This document shows positions 53,641 through 62,957 of a stretch of 64,000 nt of DNA, piece after piece. Source of the DNA: Sphingobacterium multivorum (lineage in GTDB: Bacteria; Bacteroidota; Bacteroidia; Sphingobacteriales; Sphingobacteriaceae). Numbering within the stretch: position 1 is the stretch's first letter; every line of letters starts with the position of its first letter. A program made the translations under genes and the position numbers. The notes beneath the pieces are model-generated. The model was not told the DNA's origin. It searched no databases and saw nothing but the letters and a program-made list of their open reading frames with translations. The stretch lies in assembly GCF_900457465.1 (NCBI RefSeq), contig NZ_UAUU01000011.1:248001-312000 (forward strand), read 5' to 3'.

Positions 53641-54807
53641 GTGAAAATCTTCTTTACAGATTGCTTTGATTCGATCCAATTGTTGGATAAGCTTAGCACC
53701 CCATTAACTACTTTTGATAGAAAGAGTCTTTATCCATTTACTTTCGTGAAATCTTGTTTGGACCTTCGGGTTGGTATACTGACTTTACGGGAGAAATGGG
53801 CAAAATTAGCTTTAAAATTTGATGTACACTATGTTGCCAACGATGCGGATAAGGAGGGGCTTATATGGGTGTCTGAGAACGTTATTCCGTCAGTAGCCTT
53901 ATTACAGCTTCTACAGCGATTGCGTGTCGGAGAGGTCCTTGTACAGGACGGATACGTTTTAGCTTGTTGTTATACACATATAGACTCTTATCGTGTGCAA
54001 GAGGTTGATATATCCGTTGATCTATTAAAAGGGATAGAAGATCTATTTTTGCTCACAGGGACTGAAATAACACATGATTTCAATCATCTGGTACAAGGTG
54101 TTCAGTCGTTCAGTATATCTGGAACAAATCAATTGTTAGGTAATGATCTTTATGTGGCTGATCGTGTTAGCATGGAATGTGCTACGCTCAATACCCTACA
54201 AGGTCCCATATATATCGATGAAGATGTTACAATTATGGAGGGCGCGCATTTGCGTGGTCCATTATATCTTGGTAAAGGAGCCGTTGTAAAAATGGGCGCT
54301 ACGATTTATGGGAATGTTTCGGTAGGGAAGCAGAGTGTTATTGGGGGAGAGATCGGGAATTCGGTCATTGGTGATTTTTCGGCCAAGGGGCATCATGGTT
54401 ATCTAGGGTGCTCGGTAATAGGAGATTGGTGTAATTTAGGAGCTGGTACCTCTAATTCCAATTTGAAGAATAACTTAAAGACTGTTTCAATTTACGATTA
54501 TGCATTAGATAGTGTTCGGGATACAGGTCTTTTAAAATGCGGTGCCTTTATTGGAGACTATACTCGCCTTGGCATCAATTCGGCTTTAAATACAGGAACA
54601 GTAATTGGAATTGCAAGCATGCTAGCAGATACAAGTTTTTATGCTAAATTTGTACCGTCATTTGCTTGGGTGTTTGACGGAGGTGCTCAGACTTATGAAT
54701 TTGATAAGTTTATGGCATATCTGGAGACGCTGTATGCATCAAAAGGGGAAGAGCTCACGGAGCAGATTAAAGATAAATTGAATCAACTTAACAAAAAATA
54801 TAATTAA
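53641..54807 (+). CDS. GlmU-family protein (putative sugar nucleotidyltransferase with left-handed beta-helix)
   Basis: 388 residues starting with GTG at 53641. The N-terminal half is a diverged nucleotidyltransferase domain (MKIFFTDCFDSIQLLDKLST, FTFVKSCLDLRVGILTLREK) lacking the canonical GxGTRM loop. The C-terminal half has hexapeptide repeats of a left-handed beta-helix (GPIYIDEDVTIMEGAHLRGP, GAVVKMGATIYGNVSVGKQS, GNSVIGDFSAKGHHGYLGCS). This is a conserved Bacteroidota family annotated as GlmU-like. Real catalytic activity is unproven. It leads the tpiA-prmA-mpl operon, 11 bases before tpiA. Confidence 0.85.
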   Translation: MKIFFTDCFDSIQLLDKLSTPLTTFDRKSLYPFTFVKSCLDLRVGILTLREKWAKLALKFDVHYVANDADKEGLIWVSENVIPSVALLQLLQRLRVGEVLVQDGYVLACCYTHIDSYRVQEVDISVDLLKGIEDLFLLTGTEITHDFNHLVQGVQSFSISGTNQLLGNDLYVADRVSMECATLNTLQGPIYIDEDVTIMEGAHLRGPLYLGKGAVVKMGATIYGNVSVGKQSVIGGEIGNSVIGDFSAKGHHGYLGCSVIGDWCNLGAGTSNSNLKNNLKTVSIYDYALDSVRDTGLLKCGAFIGDYTRLGINSALNTGTVIGIASMLADTSFYAKFVPSFAWVFDGGAQTYEFDKFMAYLETLYASKGEELTEQIKDKLNQLNKKYN

Positions 54808-54818
54808 ATCGTAAAATC

Positions 54819-55586
54819 ATGCGTAAAAAAATCGTAGCTGGTAATTGGAAAATGAATTTAGACTATCAATCAGGATTGAGCTTGTTTTCTGAAATTATCA
54901 ATATGGCCAAAGATGAAGTGATTGGAAACCAGGAATTGGTTGTTTGTAGTCCATTTATTCATTTGTCAAGTCTTGGGCAACTGTCTAAAAATGTCGCGAA
55001 TGTAAATATTGGTGCTCAGAATATTCACCAAGCGGAGTCGGGTGCTTATACAGGTGAGATTTCGGCTTCACAAGTAAAATCAGTAGGTGCTTCACATGTT
55101 ATTTTAGGTCACTCTGAAAGACGTGCTTATTTTGGTGAAACTGATGCATTGTTGGCATCTAAAGTGGATATTGCATTAAAGCATGATTTAACCCCAATAT
55201 TCTGTATTGGAGAAACAAGAGAGGAACGCGAATCTGGAGCTTTCTTTGATGTGATCAAAACACAATTGACAGATGGATTGTTCCACTTGTCTAAAGAAGC
55301 TTTTGCAGCTGTGGTGTTGGCATATGAACCAGTTTGGGCAATTGGTACTGGCTTGACAGCTAGCCCTGAGCAAGCACAGGAGGTTCATAAATTTATTCGT
55401 GAGGTGTTAGCTGATCAATATGGTCAGGAGATTGCTGATAATACAAGTATTCTATATGGAGGGTCTTGTAATCCAGGTAATGCAAAAGATTTGTTTGCTC
55501 AAGCCGACATCGATGGTGGTTTGATTGGAGGTGCTTCTTTAAAATCGAGAGATTTTATTGATATCGCTAAAGTATTTAACGGCTAA
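54819..55586 (+). CDS. tpiA: Triose-phosphate isomerase
   Basis: Interconverts dihydroxyacetone phosphate and glyceraldehyde-3-phosphate in glycolysis. 255 residues with GNWKMNL (Lys13 region), the electrophile His in VILGHSERRAYFGE (about 95), catalytic Glu in AYEPVWAIGTGLTA (about 168) and phosphate-binding SILYGGSCNPGN (about 213). Gene order GlmU-like, tpiA, prmA, mpl with gaps of 7-11 bases indicates an operon. Confidence 0.98.
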   Translation: MRKKIVAGNWKMNLDYQSGLSLFSEIINMAKDEVIGNQELVVCSPFIHLSSLGQLSKNVANVNIGAQNIHQAESGAYTGEISASQVKSVGASHVILGHSERRAYFGETDALLASKVDIALKHDLTPIFCIGETREERESGAFFDVIKTQLTDGLFHLSKEAFAAVVLAYEPVWAIGTGLTASPEQAQEVHKFIREVLADQYGQEIADNTSILYGGSCNPGNAKDLFAQADIDGGLIGGASLKSRDFIDIAKVFNG

Positions 55587-55595
55587 TTTTTAGAA

Positions 55596-56435
55596 ATGAA
55601 ATACGTAGAGGTTATCTTTCAAATGCGATCAGGTGAAGAATGGCAGAAGGATTTGTTGATATCTGATTTGGCTGATATTGGCTTTGATACTTTTGAGGAT
55701 ACCGAATCTGGATTTGCAGCTTATATTTCAGCTGCAAATCTTGACTTGCAAGCATTAGAAACACTGATGCTTCAACCTTATGAAGGCCTGGAGGTCGATT
55801 ATAAGATACAGGAAATAGAAAATCAGAATTGGAATAAATTGTGGGAAAGCAATTTCAACCCAATAGAGGTAGGAGGGCAATGCTATGTGCGTGCAACTTT
55901 TCATGAGGCCAAACCTGAGTTTCCCTATGAAATCATTATAGATCCGAAGATGTCTTTTGGCACCGGCCATCATCAAACAACTTCGATGATGCTTCAGTAT
56001 ATTTTGGAGAATGATTTTATGGGCAAGCAGGTTTTGGACATGGGCTGCGGTACAGGGATACTGGCCATTTTAGCATCAAAAAAAGGCGCGAAAGCTGTAT
56101 TGGCTGTGGATTATGATGAGATATGTGTTGAAAGTGTAATCGAAAATAGGGCACTCAATCATGTTGAGCATATCGAAGCGCTCTGTGGATCTTACGAAGT
56201 TTTGGACGGTCGGGTCTTTGATGTGATTTTGGCAAATATTAACCGTAACATTCTTTTAGAACAATTACCTCAGTATGCCTTGAGCATTCGTACAGGGGGT
56301 GAGCTGTACCTAAGTGGTTTCTATGAGCAGGAAGATTTAGCAATCTTAAGCGATGCGGCGACCACATTGGGTTTTGAGTTTATCTCCAATAAAGTTTTAA
56401 ATAATTGGTGTGCAGCCAAGTTTGTGAAGCGATAA
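55596..56435 (+). CDS. prmA: Ribosomal protein L11 methyltransferase
   Basis: Methylates L11 on lysines and the N-terminus with SAM. 279 residues. N-terminal L11-binding domain up to about 95, then the class I methyltransferase with PKMSFGTGHHQTTSMML (about 122) and VLDMGCGTGILAILASKKGA (SAM loop, about 149), and DVILANINRNILLEQLPQY (NPPY-like, about 210). Confidence 0.96.
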   Translation: MKYVEVIFQMRSGEEWQKDLLISDLADIGFDTFEDTESGFAAYISAANLDLQALETLMLQPYEGLEVDYKIQEIENQNWNKLWESNFNPIEVGGQCYVRATFHEAKPEFPYEIIIDPKMSFGTGHHQTTSMMLQYILENDFMGKQVLDMGCGTGILAILASKKGAKAVLAVDYDEICVESVIENRALNHVEHIEALCGSYEVLDGRVFDVILANINRNILLEQLPQYALSIRTGGELYLSGFYEQEDLAILSDAATTLGFEFISNKVLNNWCAAKFVKR

Positions 56436-56442
56436 TTTAGCT

Positions 56443-57813
56443 ATGCGGATTCATTTTATAGCAATAGGTGGTAGTGTGATGCATAACCTTGCTATTTCAT
56501 TGGCAAAACAAGGGCATCAAGTGACCGGTTCTGACGATCAGATCGTAGAGCCCTCCCGTTCTCATTTGATTGAAGCAGGATTGCTTCCTAATCAATTGGG
56601 GTGGTTTGAAGAAAAAGTGACGGAGGATATTGATGCTGTGATCTTGGGCGCTCATGCCCAGGCAGATAATCCTGAATTAAAGCGGGCCCAGGAATTAGGT
56701 CTTAAAATTTATTCTTTTCCAGAATTTATACAAGAGCTTTCGCAGGATAAAATCCGGGTGGTTATCGCTGGAAGTTACGGTAAGACAACCATAACGAGCA
56801 TGGTGATGCATGTTATGCGATTTCTAGGAAAAGAATTTGACTATTTGGTAGGAGCTCAATTAAGAGGCTTTGATAAGTTGGTCGATATTACTAAGCATAA
56901 TAAGATTATTATTATCGAAGGAGATGAATATGTTTCATCTAAGATTGATCCGAAGTCCAAATTTTTGTATTATAAACCGAATATAGCGTTAATTTCGGGT
57001 ATTGTATGGAATGAGTTTAACTCGAAAATATCTCAAGAGGAATATATTAAACAATTTGAAGATTTTATTGACTCAATTCCGCCTAAAGGTACCTTAATTT
57101 ATAATAAGGAAGATGTTGTGTTACAGAAGGTTCTTCAAGATACAAAAGATTGTAAGATCAATAGACATGGCTATAAGATTCCTGATTATACAATTAATAA
57201 GGGGGTGACTTACATCAATACACCGGATGGCGACGTTCCATTGCAAGTGTTTGGTAAGCACAACCTATCTAATATTGCTGGGGCGTATACGATCTGCGAA
57301 TGGTTGGGGATCAAAAAGAAAGAGTTCTTTGAGGCCATAAAAAGTTTTAATACTTCGATTCGTTATTTAGAGTTTGTTGCAAGCTCGGAAGGATCTGTGG
57401 TTTATCAGGATTATGCCTGTAATGCGGATAAAGTGAAGTCAAGTATTCACGCCGTGAAAGAGCAATTTCCTAATCAGAAATTGGTTACAATTATCGAATT
57501 AAACTCGTATGATAGTTTAGATTCATCGTTTTTGTTACAATATGCAAACTCAATGAAAGAGTCGGATGTCTCTGTGGTCTACGTGAATATAAATTCCTGT
57601 AAAGAACTTAATAAAGATATCGAAAGTGTCCCCAATAATATTAAGAATAATTTTAATAACCCTGATTTAGAGGTTGTTGTGAGTTTGGATGGGCTCTATT
57701 CATTTTTAGATGGTGTCAAATCAAAAGGTTACAATTTACTTCTTATGAGTTTAAATAATTATAATGGGGTTAATTTGTCTGTGCTCGCTGATCGGTTTTT
57801 TAGAGATTTTTAG
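56443..57813 (+). CDS. mpl: UDP-N-acetylmuramate:L-Ala-gamma-D-Glu-meso-DAP ligase
   Basis: Reattaches recycled murein tripeptide to UDP-MurNAc. 456 residues. MurC/D/E-like order: N-terminal FIAIGGSVMHNLAISLAKQG, ATP-binding VVIAGSYGKTTITSMVMHVM (about 105, with GSYGKT in place of the usual GTHGKT), central EGDEYVSSKIDPKSKFLYYK (about 150) and the C-terminal domain with FNTSIRYLEFV and YACNADKVKSSIHAVKEQFP. Ends the GlmU-like/tpiA/prmA/mpl operon. Confidence 0.93.
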   Translation: MRIHFIAIGGSVMHNLAISLAKQGHQVTGSDDQIVEPSRSHLIEAGLLPNQLGWFEEKVTEDIDAVILGAHAQADNPELKRAQELGLKIYSFPEFIQELSQDKIRVVIAGSYGKTTITSMVMHVMRFLGKEFDYLVGAQLRGFDKLVDITKHNKIIIIEGDEYVSSKIDPKSKFLYYKPNIALISGIVWNEFNSKISQEEYIKQFEDFIDSIPPKGTLIYNKEDVVLQKVLQDTKDCKINRHGYKIPDYTINKGVTYINTPDGDVPLQVFGKHNLSNIAGAYTICEWLGIKKKEFFEAIKSFNTSIRYLEFVASSEGSVVYQDYACNADKVKSSIHAVKEQFPNQKLVTIIELNSYDSLDSSFLLQYANSMKESDVSVVYVNINSCKELNKDIESVPNNIKNNFNNPDLEVVVSLDGLYSFLDGVKSKGYNLLLMSLNNYNGVNLSVLADRFFRDF

Positions 57814-57879
57814 AGAAAAAATTATAATTTAATGTAAATTAAATTGTAATTTATTATTTTTGTTTAAAATATCTACCAG

Positions 57880-58209
57880 ATGAATGCATTAGGAAAAAAA
57901 ATCAGATTACTTAGACACCAAAAGGGGTGGAGTCAAGAGGATGTTGCAAAACGATTGGATATCTCAATCCCAGCATTTTCTAAAATTGAAACAGGGATTA
58001 CAGATGTGAATTTGTCTCGCCTGAATCAAATCTCAAAATTATTCAATTTGACAGTTGTTCAACTTTTATCTACTTCAGATTCTGAAGAAGATAAAGAATA
58101 TGTAAACGAGGTGAATGCTTTGACGCAAAAATTACAACAACGCGATGGCGAAGTAATTGAATTGCAGAAAAAGGTTATTGATCTTTATGAGCAATTGCAC
58201 AAAAGATAA
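57880..58209 (+). CDS. Small XRE-family helix-turn-helix regulator
   Basis: 109 residues: an N-terminal lambda-repressor-like HTH (IRLLRHQKGWSQEDVAKRLD, ISIPAFSKIETGITDVNLSR, about 8-47) followed by a C-terminal coiled coil (VNALTQKLQQRDGEVIELQK). It probably binds DNA as a dimer. A TATTTTTG box at 57855-57862 lies upstream but has no -33 partner. Target unknown; it precedes the second POT pair after a terminator. Confidence 0.85.
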   Translation: MNALGKKIRLLRHQKGWSQEDVAKRLDISIPAFSKIETGITDVNLSRLNQISKLFNLTVVQLLSTSDSEEDKEYVNEVNALTQKLQQRDGEVIELQKKVIDLYEQLHKR

Positions 58210-58230
58210 GGCATATTAAAAATGTTACCG

Positions 58231-58262
58231 AAAAGGCAATCCAAATGGGTTGCCTTTTTTTG
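58231..58262 (+). terminator. Terminator after the HTH regulator
   Basis: AAAAGGCAATCC / GGGTTGCCTTTTTTT stem followed by a T-run. Confidence 0.85.
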
Positions 58263-58346
58263 TTTATGCAACTTTATTTTGGTCAAAAGTGATTTTGTTT
58301 TTGTTTCTTTGTAAGTATTTTATCAAAAAATAAAGGTTGATTATTT

Positions 58347-60119
58347 ATGGGGAGATTAAACGGGGATATAACGAATAGCCCGTCGACTGATTTTTTTAAG
58401 TCAAATGTATTGGGACAGCGTTCAGGACTCTTTGTCCTTTTCTTTACTGAAATGTGGGAACGTTTTTCGTTCTACGGGATGCGTGTACTCTTAATGCAGT
58501 TTTTAACTGCTGCAGTTATTCAAGGTAGTCCTTTCTCGGGATGGTCCTGGACTGCACAACAAGCGGGAGCACTTTATGGAACCTATGCCATGATGCTCTA
58601 TTTAACTCCTATTCTAGGAGGGATTATAGCGGATAAATATATTGGATCACGGAAAGCTGTGATCATCGGTTCGGCGATTATGACGCTTGGACATGCTGCC
58701 ATGGCCTTTGATACTTCCATTATGTTTTTTCTGGGTTTGATCTGTTTAGTTATTGGAACAGGTTTTTTCAAACCCAATATGCCTTCTATCTTAGGTGAAA
58801 TGTATAAAGATCTACCAGAGAAAAAAGATGGAGCTTATACCATATTCTACATGGGGGTCAATGCTGGTGCTTTCTTTGGCATGATGCTATGTGGATATAT
58901 AGCCGAAACGTATGGTTGGCATTGGGGATTCGGCTTGGCTGGTATCTTTATGCTTTTGGGAACACTGCAGTTTGTTTTCGCAAAACCGCTCATGGGAAAT
59001 CTTGGTGTATTAACTAAATCTACCTCTGGGGAACATAAAGTTATCGCTGAGGATACCGATACCAGAAATCCATTTACCATACGGGATTATGTATTGATCG
59101 CGATAGTTTCTATTATCGGTTTCGTATATGCTTTCAATGACCCTTTGTCTAAGAATGGTATTGTTGATGTGTTTTCTGGTTTGGATACACCGTTTCTTAG
59201 AGGTCAATATATTATGGTTATTGTGGCGTTAATTCTCTTCATATATCTTATTGTGACACGGATTTTGCGTTATGATAAGGTTGTAAGGGATCGGATGTTT
59301 GCGGTCGTGTTGCTAGCGTTTTTCTTGGTCTTCTTTTTTATGAGCTTTGAGCAGGGGGCAACTTCGTTGGTTCTTGTGGCTAGAGATAATATTGATAGAT
59401 CACTTACTGGTGCTGCATTGACGACCTTTAATGTGGTAAATGGTTTATTGACGATTGTACCGCTTTCGATTATCTCTTGGGTTCTGATTAAATTGGCAAA
59501 AGTAACCTGGAACAAAATTGCCATTTCAAATATCGTATTGTTTATCTGTTTTGGGTTGATCTGGGGAGCAGTAATCTGGATGTTGTACAATGAATTCAAT
59601 AAAGAAGCATCAGAAATTAAAGTCTCCTGGTTTTCGATCCTAAACTCATTTTTTATCATTGCACTTGCCTCCTCGGTATCCAAAATTTGGGAGTCCAAAT
59701 ATAACCCATCGGCAGCCTTTAAATATGGCTTTGGTTTGATTTTGGTTGCGATAGGATTTTTTATTATCGGGTTGGGATCTATGGGGATAAGCCAAGGGGC
59801 TAAAATCTCGATGGTATTTTTGGTGCTGACCTATTTGTTCCATACATTGGGTGAATTATTTATTTCACCGGTAGGTCTTTCTTACGTATCCAAATTGGTG
59901 CCGGCTCGCATGCTCGCATTTATGTTTGGAATATGGTATTTGGCGATTGCTATTGCACAGAAGGTTGCAGCGGTATTAGGAGGACAAGTGGAAACAATTC
60001 AAGAGGAGCACTCCTTGAGTTATTTCTTCTTCTTATTTACAGCAATTCCTGCCTTAGCAGGCCTGTTAGTAATGCTGTTTAATCCATTGATTAAACGATT
60101 GATGCACGGAATTAAATAA
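58347..60119 (+). CDS. POT/PTR family peptide transporter (3 of 4)
   Basis: 590 residues, the longest of the four. PTR motifs: FFTEMWERFSFYGMRVLLMQ (about 37), ADKYIGSRKAVIIG (about 95), FKPNMPSILGEMYKDLPEKK (about 143) and SPVGLSYVSKLVPARMLAFM (about 510). The middle insert (TRNPFTIRDYVLIAIVSIIG, FNDPLSKNGIVDVFSGLDTP) adds two extra predicted spans compared with copies 1 and 2. Starts at ATG 58347; in tandem with the next gene but separated by a terminator. Confidence 0.94.
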   Translation: MGRLNGDITNSPSTDFFKSNVLGQRSGLFVLFFTEMWERFSFYGMRVLLMQFLTAAVIQGSPFSGWSWTAQQAGALYGTYAMMLYLTPILGGIIADKYIGSRKAVIIGSAIMTLGHAAMAFDTSIMFFLGLICLVIGTGFFKPNMPSILGEMYKDLPEKKDGAYTIFYMGVNAGAFFGMMLCGYIAETYGWHWGFGLAGIFMLLGTLQFVFAKPLMGNLGVLTKSTSGEHKVIAEDTDTRNPFTIRDYVLIAIVSIIGFVYAFNDPLSKNGIVDVFSGLDTPFLRGQYIMVIVALILFIYLIVTRILRYDKVVRDRMFAVVLLAFFLVFFFMSFEQGATSLVLVARDNIDRSLTGAALTTFNVVNGLLTIVPLSIISWVLIKLAKVTWNKIAISNIVLFICFGLIWGAVIWMLYNEFNKEASEIKVSWFSILNSFFIIALASSVSKIWESKYNPSAAFKYGFGLILVAIGFFIIGLGSMGISQGAKISMVFLVLTYLFHTLGELFISPVGLSYVSKLVPARMLAFMFGIWYLAIAIAQKVAAVLGGQVETIQEEHSLSYFFFLFTAIPALAGLLVMLFNPLIKRLMHGIK

Positions 60120-60128
60120 CAAATATAT

Positions 60129-60156
60129 AAGCTTCTTTTGCGAAAGAAGCTTTTTT
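60129..60156 (+). terminator. Terminator between the POT genes 3 and 4
   Basis: AAGCTTCTTT / AAAGAAGCTTTTTT stem with a 4-base loop, 9 bases past the stop. Confidence 0.85.
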
Positions 60157-60173
60157 GATTAATATAAATTAGT

Positions 60174-61703
60174 ATGGAGGTTAGTACAAGGGAATCGCTA
60201 GAAGAGATTCAAAATTTTGACGGGAAGTACCCAAAGCAAATCTGGAGTTTGTTTTTTTCCGAGATGTGGGAAAGATTCTGTTTCTATGGTATGCGCGGGA
60301 TGTTGGTGTTCTTTATGATCACACAGCTAAACTTTGCTGAAAAGGATGCCAATTTACAGTATGGAGCGACACAAGCATTTGTATATGCGTTTACATTCAT
60401 AGGAGGGCTGTTTGCAGACAAAATTCTTGGTTTCAGAAAGTCTTTATTCTGGGGTGGCTTATTGATGATCGTAGGAAGCTTATTTCTTGCAGCAGATCCA
60501 CATAAATATTTCTTTTTTGGTTTATCATTTATCATTATAGGTACGGGTTTCTTTAAACCCAACATATCGACGATGGTAGGCGAGCTGTATAAAAAAGGTG
60601 ATGTTCGTCGTGATGGCGGCTTTTCCTTGTTTTATGCGGGAATAAATTTAGGCGCATTCTTAGGCGGATATATCTGTGTTGCGATCGGTAAAGGATATAT
60701 GCTGACGTCAATTATTTCTGAGGGACATCGCTGGAATGTTGCTTTTGGTTTGGCGGCGGTAGGCATGTTGGTTAGTTTAGTGAATTTTCACTTTACCAAA
60801 AGGCATTTAGGACCAATTGGACTTCAACCTGGGGATCCTGAGGCCATAGTAAAGACGAAAGCATTACCGAAATGGGTAGAATATGCCGTATATATTGCCA
60901 CGTTGATTTTTATCCCTATTATTCAGATCATGGTGTCAAAAACGCAGTATACAGACTATTTTATGTACACGATCGGCCCATTGACGCTGTTATATCTTTT
61001 TTATGAAATGTCTAAAGTGACTGCTGAAGAGCGGAATAAATTAATTGCGGCGCTGGTGTTTATCCTTTTCTCGATTATTTTTTGGGGTATATATGAGCAA
61101 AGTGGCGGTTCCTTAAGCATCTTTGCTGCTAAGCATTTGAATGATTCCTTATTGGGCGTTATTACGCTCGATCCAAATGGCGTTAACAATTCAGGTGGAG
61201 CATTATTTATTATTGCATTAGCACCTCTTTTTGGTCTTTTTTGGATTTGGCTGGGCAAACGTAAACTTGAGCCAAATACCATTATTAAGTTTGGTCTTGG
61301 CTTTGTTTTCTTGGGATTAGGTTATTATGTCCTATTTGCTACGCGTTTATTTGCTCACGATGGTATGACCTCATTGGATGTCTTTACTCTTGCACTGCTT
61401 GTGATTACCGTTGGGGAGCTTTGTCTATCACCAATTGGTCTTTCCATTATGACGAAATTGTCTCCAGCAAGATTACAAGGTATCATGATGGGTATGTGGT
61501 TTTTGGCAAGTGCTTACGGTCAATACGTAGCAGGCTTGATTGGTGCTAGTATGGCTGAAGCTAAGGAAGGAAGTTCATTGGCGGATAAACTGGTGACTTA
61601 TACGGAGAGTTATAAACAATTGGGCTTATATTCTTTGATTGCTGGTGTGGTGCTTATAGCCTTATCTCCTGTTGTACGTAAATTGATGGGGAATGTAAAG
61701 TAA
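60174..61703 (+). CDS. POT/PTR family peptide transporter (4 of 4)
   Basis: 509 residues with FFSEMWERFCFYGMRGMLVF (about 29-48), FGLSFIIIGTGFFKPNISTM (about 106-125), LFYAGINLGAFLGGYICVAI and IYEQSGGSLSIFAAKHLNDS. It differs from the other three in FxEMWERFC and in having only GLFADKILGFRKSLFW after the first loop. Sequence divergence shows it is not a recent copy of the third gene. Confidence 0.94.
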   Translation: MEVSTRESLEEIQNFDGKYPKQIWSLFFSEMWERFCFYGMRGMLVFFMITQLNFAEKDANLQYGATQAFVYAFTFIGGLFADKILGFRKSLFWGGLLMIVGSLFLAADPHKYFFFGLSFIIIGTGFFKPNISTMVGELYKKGDVRRDGGFSLFYAGINLGAFLGGYICVAIGKGYMLTSIISEGHRWNVAFGLAAVGMLVSLVNFHFTKRHLGPIGLQPGDPEAIVKTKALPKWVEYAVYIATLIFIPIIQIMVSKTQYTDYFMYTIGPLTLLYLFYEMSKVTAEERNKLIAALVFILFSIIFWGIYEQSGGSLSIFAAKHLNDSLLGVITLDPNGVNNSGGALFIIALAPLFGLFWIWLGKRKLEPNTIIKFGLGFVFLGLGYYVLFATRLFAHDGMTSLDVFTLALLVITVGELCLSPIGLSIMTKLSPARLQGIMMGMWFLASAYGQYVAGLIGASMAEAKEGSSLADKLVTYTESYKQLGLYSLIAGVVLIALSPVVRKLMGNVK

Positions 61704-61735
61704 AGTGCGCAACTTTGAAACATTAAAGTTATTAA

Positions 61736-61775
61736 TATAAAAAAAGCTTGATTATTAAATCAAGCTTTTTTTATA
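61736..61775. terminator. Bidirectional terminator
   Basis: ATATAAAAAAAGCTTGAT / ATCAAGCTTTTTTTATAT, a near-perfect stem between converging genes. Confidence 0.9.
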
Positions 61776-62768
61776 TTAATAAATCCATTTGAATTTATAA
61801 TCTTTTTCTGGAACCTTCATCCGATCAGCCAGTCTAGCCAAACGATCTGGTAGTTTTAGTAGATAATCTCTCGCTTTCTCACCTTTATCATTCAGGCCAG
61901 TAACTTGATCTATTTTCCATTCACTGTTCAGCTCTTTCAAGATATCCACGTAGTCCAAAGCAGTATATACTCCCAATCGTTGGGCTGCGTCCGAGAAATG
62001 TGCAAATGCCTCTCCTTGGGGCTCACCGGCTTCTCTTAAGAACTGGGCCGGCATAACGATTTTTTTACGCATCATATCCTCAAATGCAATCATGACTTCA
62101 CTCGGGTCTACGGTGATTGCTTTTGAAATAAAAGACATATAAGCTTTAGCATGACGTGCCTCATCAGATGCGATGACCCCACACATTTTTGCCAAAAGTT
62201 TATCGCCGCTTTTTTTGGAAAGCCCAGATACACGACGATGGGAAACGTTGGTCGCTAATTCCTGAAATGAAGTATAAATAAAATTCCGGTAAGGGTCTGC
62301 ACCAGTACCAATATCAAAACCGTCTTGAATAAGATATTGTGTAGACATTTCAAATTGGCGCATGTCTATTCTACCCGACAAATAAAGGTATTTGTTCAAT
62401 AGGTCACCGTGACGGTTTTCTTCAGCCGTCCAAGCGCGTACCCATTTCATCCATCCACCTTGCTCGTTTTTGTCAACGTCTTCTACCATGGTCAACCACG
62501 ATTCGTACGTTGGAAGGGCCTCTTCGGTGATGGTGTCTCCAACCAATACTGCGACCAAATCATAAGAGAGCTCTTTTGCACTTTCCTGCAACTCTTTTAC
62601 TTCCTCAAAAAAAGTGTCCCTAGAAGAATCTGGAAGAAAATCGGCAGGTTGCCACATCTCTTCAACAGGCTTCAGGTATTCGCTCATCTCATTGAGCATG
62701 AACGGTTCCAAATAGGTCATCACTTCTTTACGTGAGCCTTCCGGTAAATTTAGAGGTAATTCTTGCAT
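61776..62768 (-). CDS. Acyl-ACP desaturase (ferritin-like di-iron)
   Basis: Introduces a cis double bond into acyl chains on ACP, giving monounsaturated membrane lipids. 330 residues. Di-iron ligands are in WTAEENRHGDLLNKYLYLSG (ExxH, about 120) and IASDEARHAKAYMSFISKAI (DExxRH, about 205), with a further Glu in VEDVDKNEQGGW. Resembles plant-type stearoyl-ACP 9-desaturases. Soluble, no signal peptide. Double-bond position is not deducible. Confidence 0.9.
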   Translation of the reverse strand: MQELPLNLPEGSRKEVMTYLEPFMLNEMSEYLKPVEEMWQPADFLPDSSRDTFFEEVKELQESAKELSYDLVAVLVGDTITEEALPTYESWLTMVEDVDKNEQGGWMKWVRAWTAEENRHGDLLNKYLYLSGRIDMRQFEMSTQYLIQDGFDIGTGADPYRNFIYTSFQELATNVSHRRVSGLSKKSGDKLLAKMCGVIASDEARHAKAYMSFISKAITVDPSEVMIAFEDMMRKKIVMPAQFLREAGEPQGEAFAHFSDAAQRLGVYTALDYVDILKELNSEWKIDQVTGLNDKGEKARDYLLKLPDRLARLADRMKVPEKDYKFKWIY

Positions 62769-62957
62769 ATCATTACAAAGGTACTAAATAGCATCAATAA
62801 ATTATAAAAGCTAATTATAATTGTTTAAAATGCCAAAAATTACTTTTTTGGCTGAGGATACCTTGGAAAACCGACATTGATAATGACATAAAAAACAGAT
62901 TGACCGTCCTGTATTCGATAAAATACTATTAACTTTGTATAAATTATTTAGACGACG

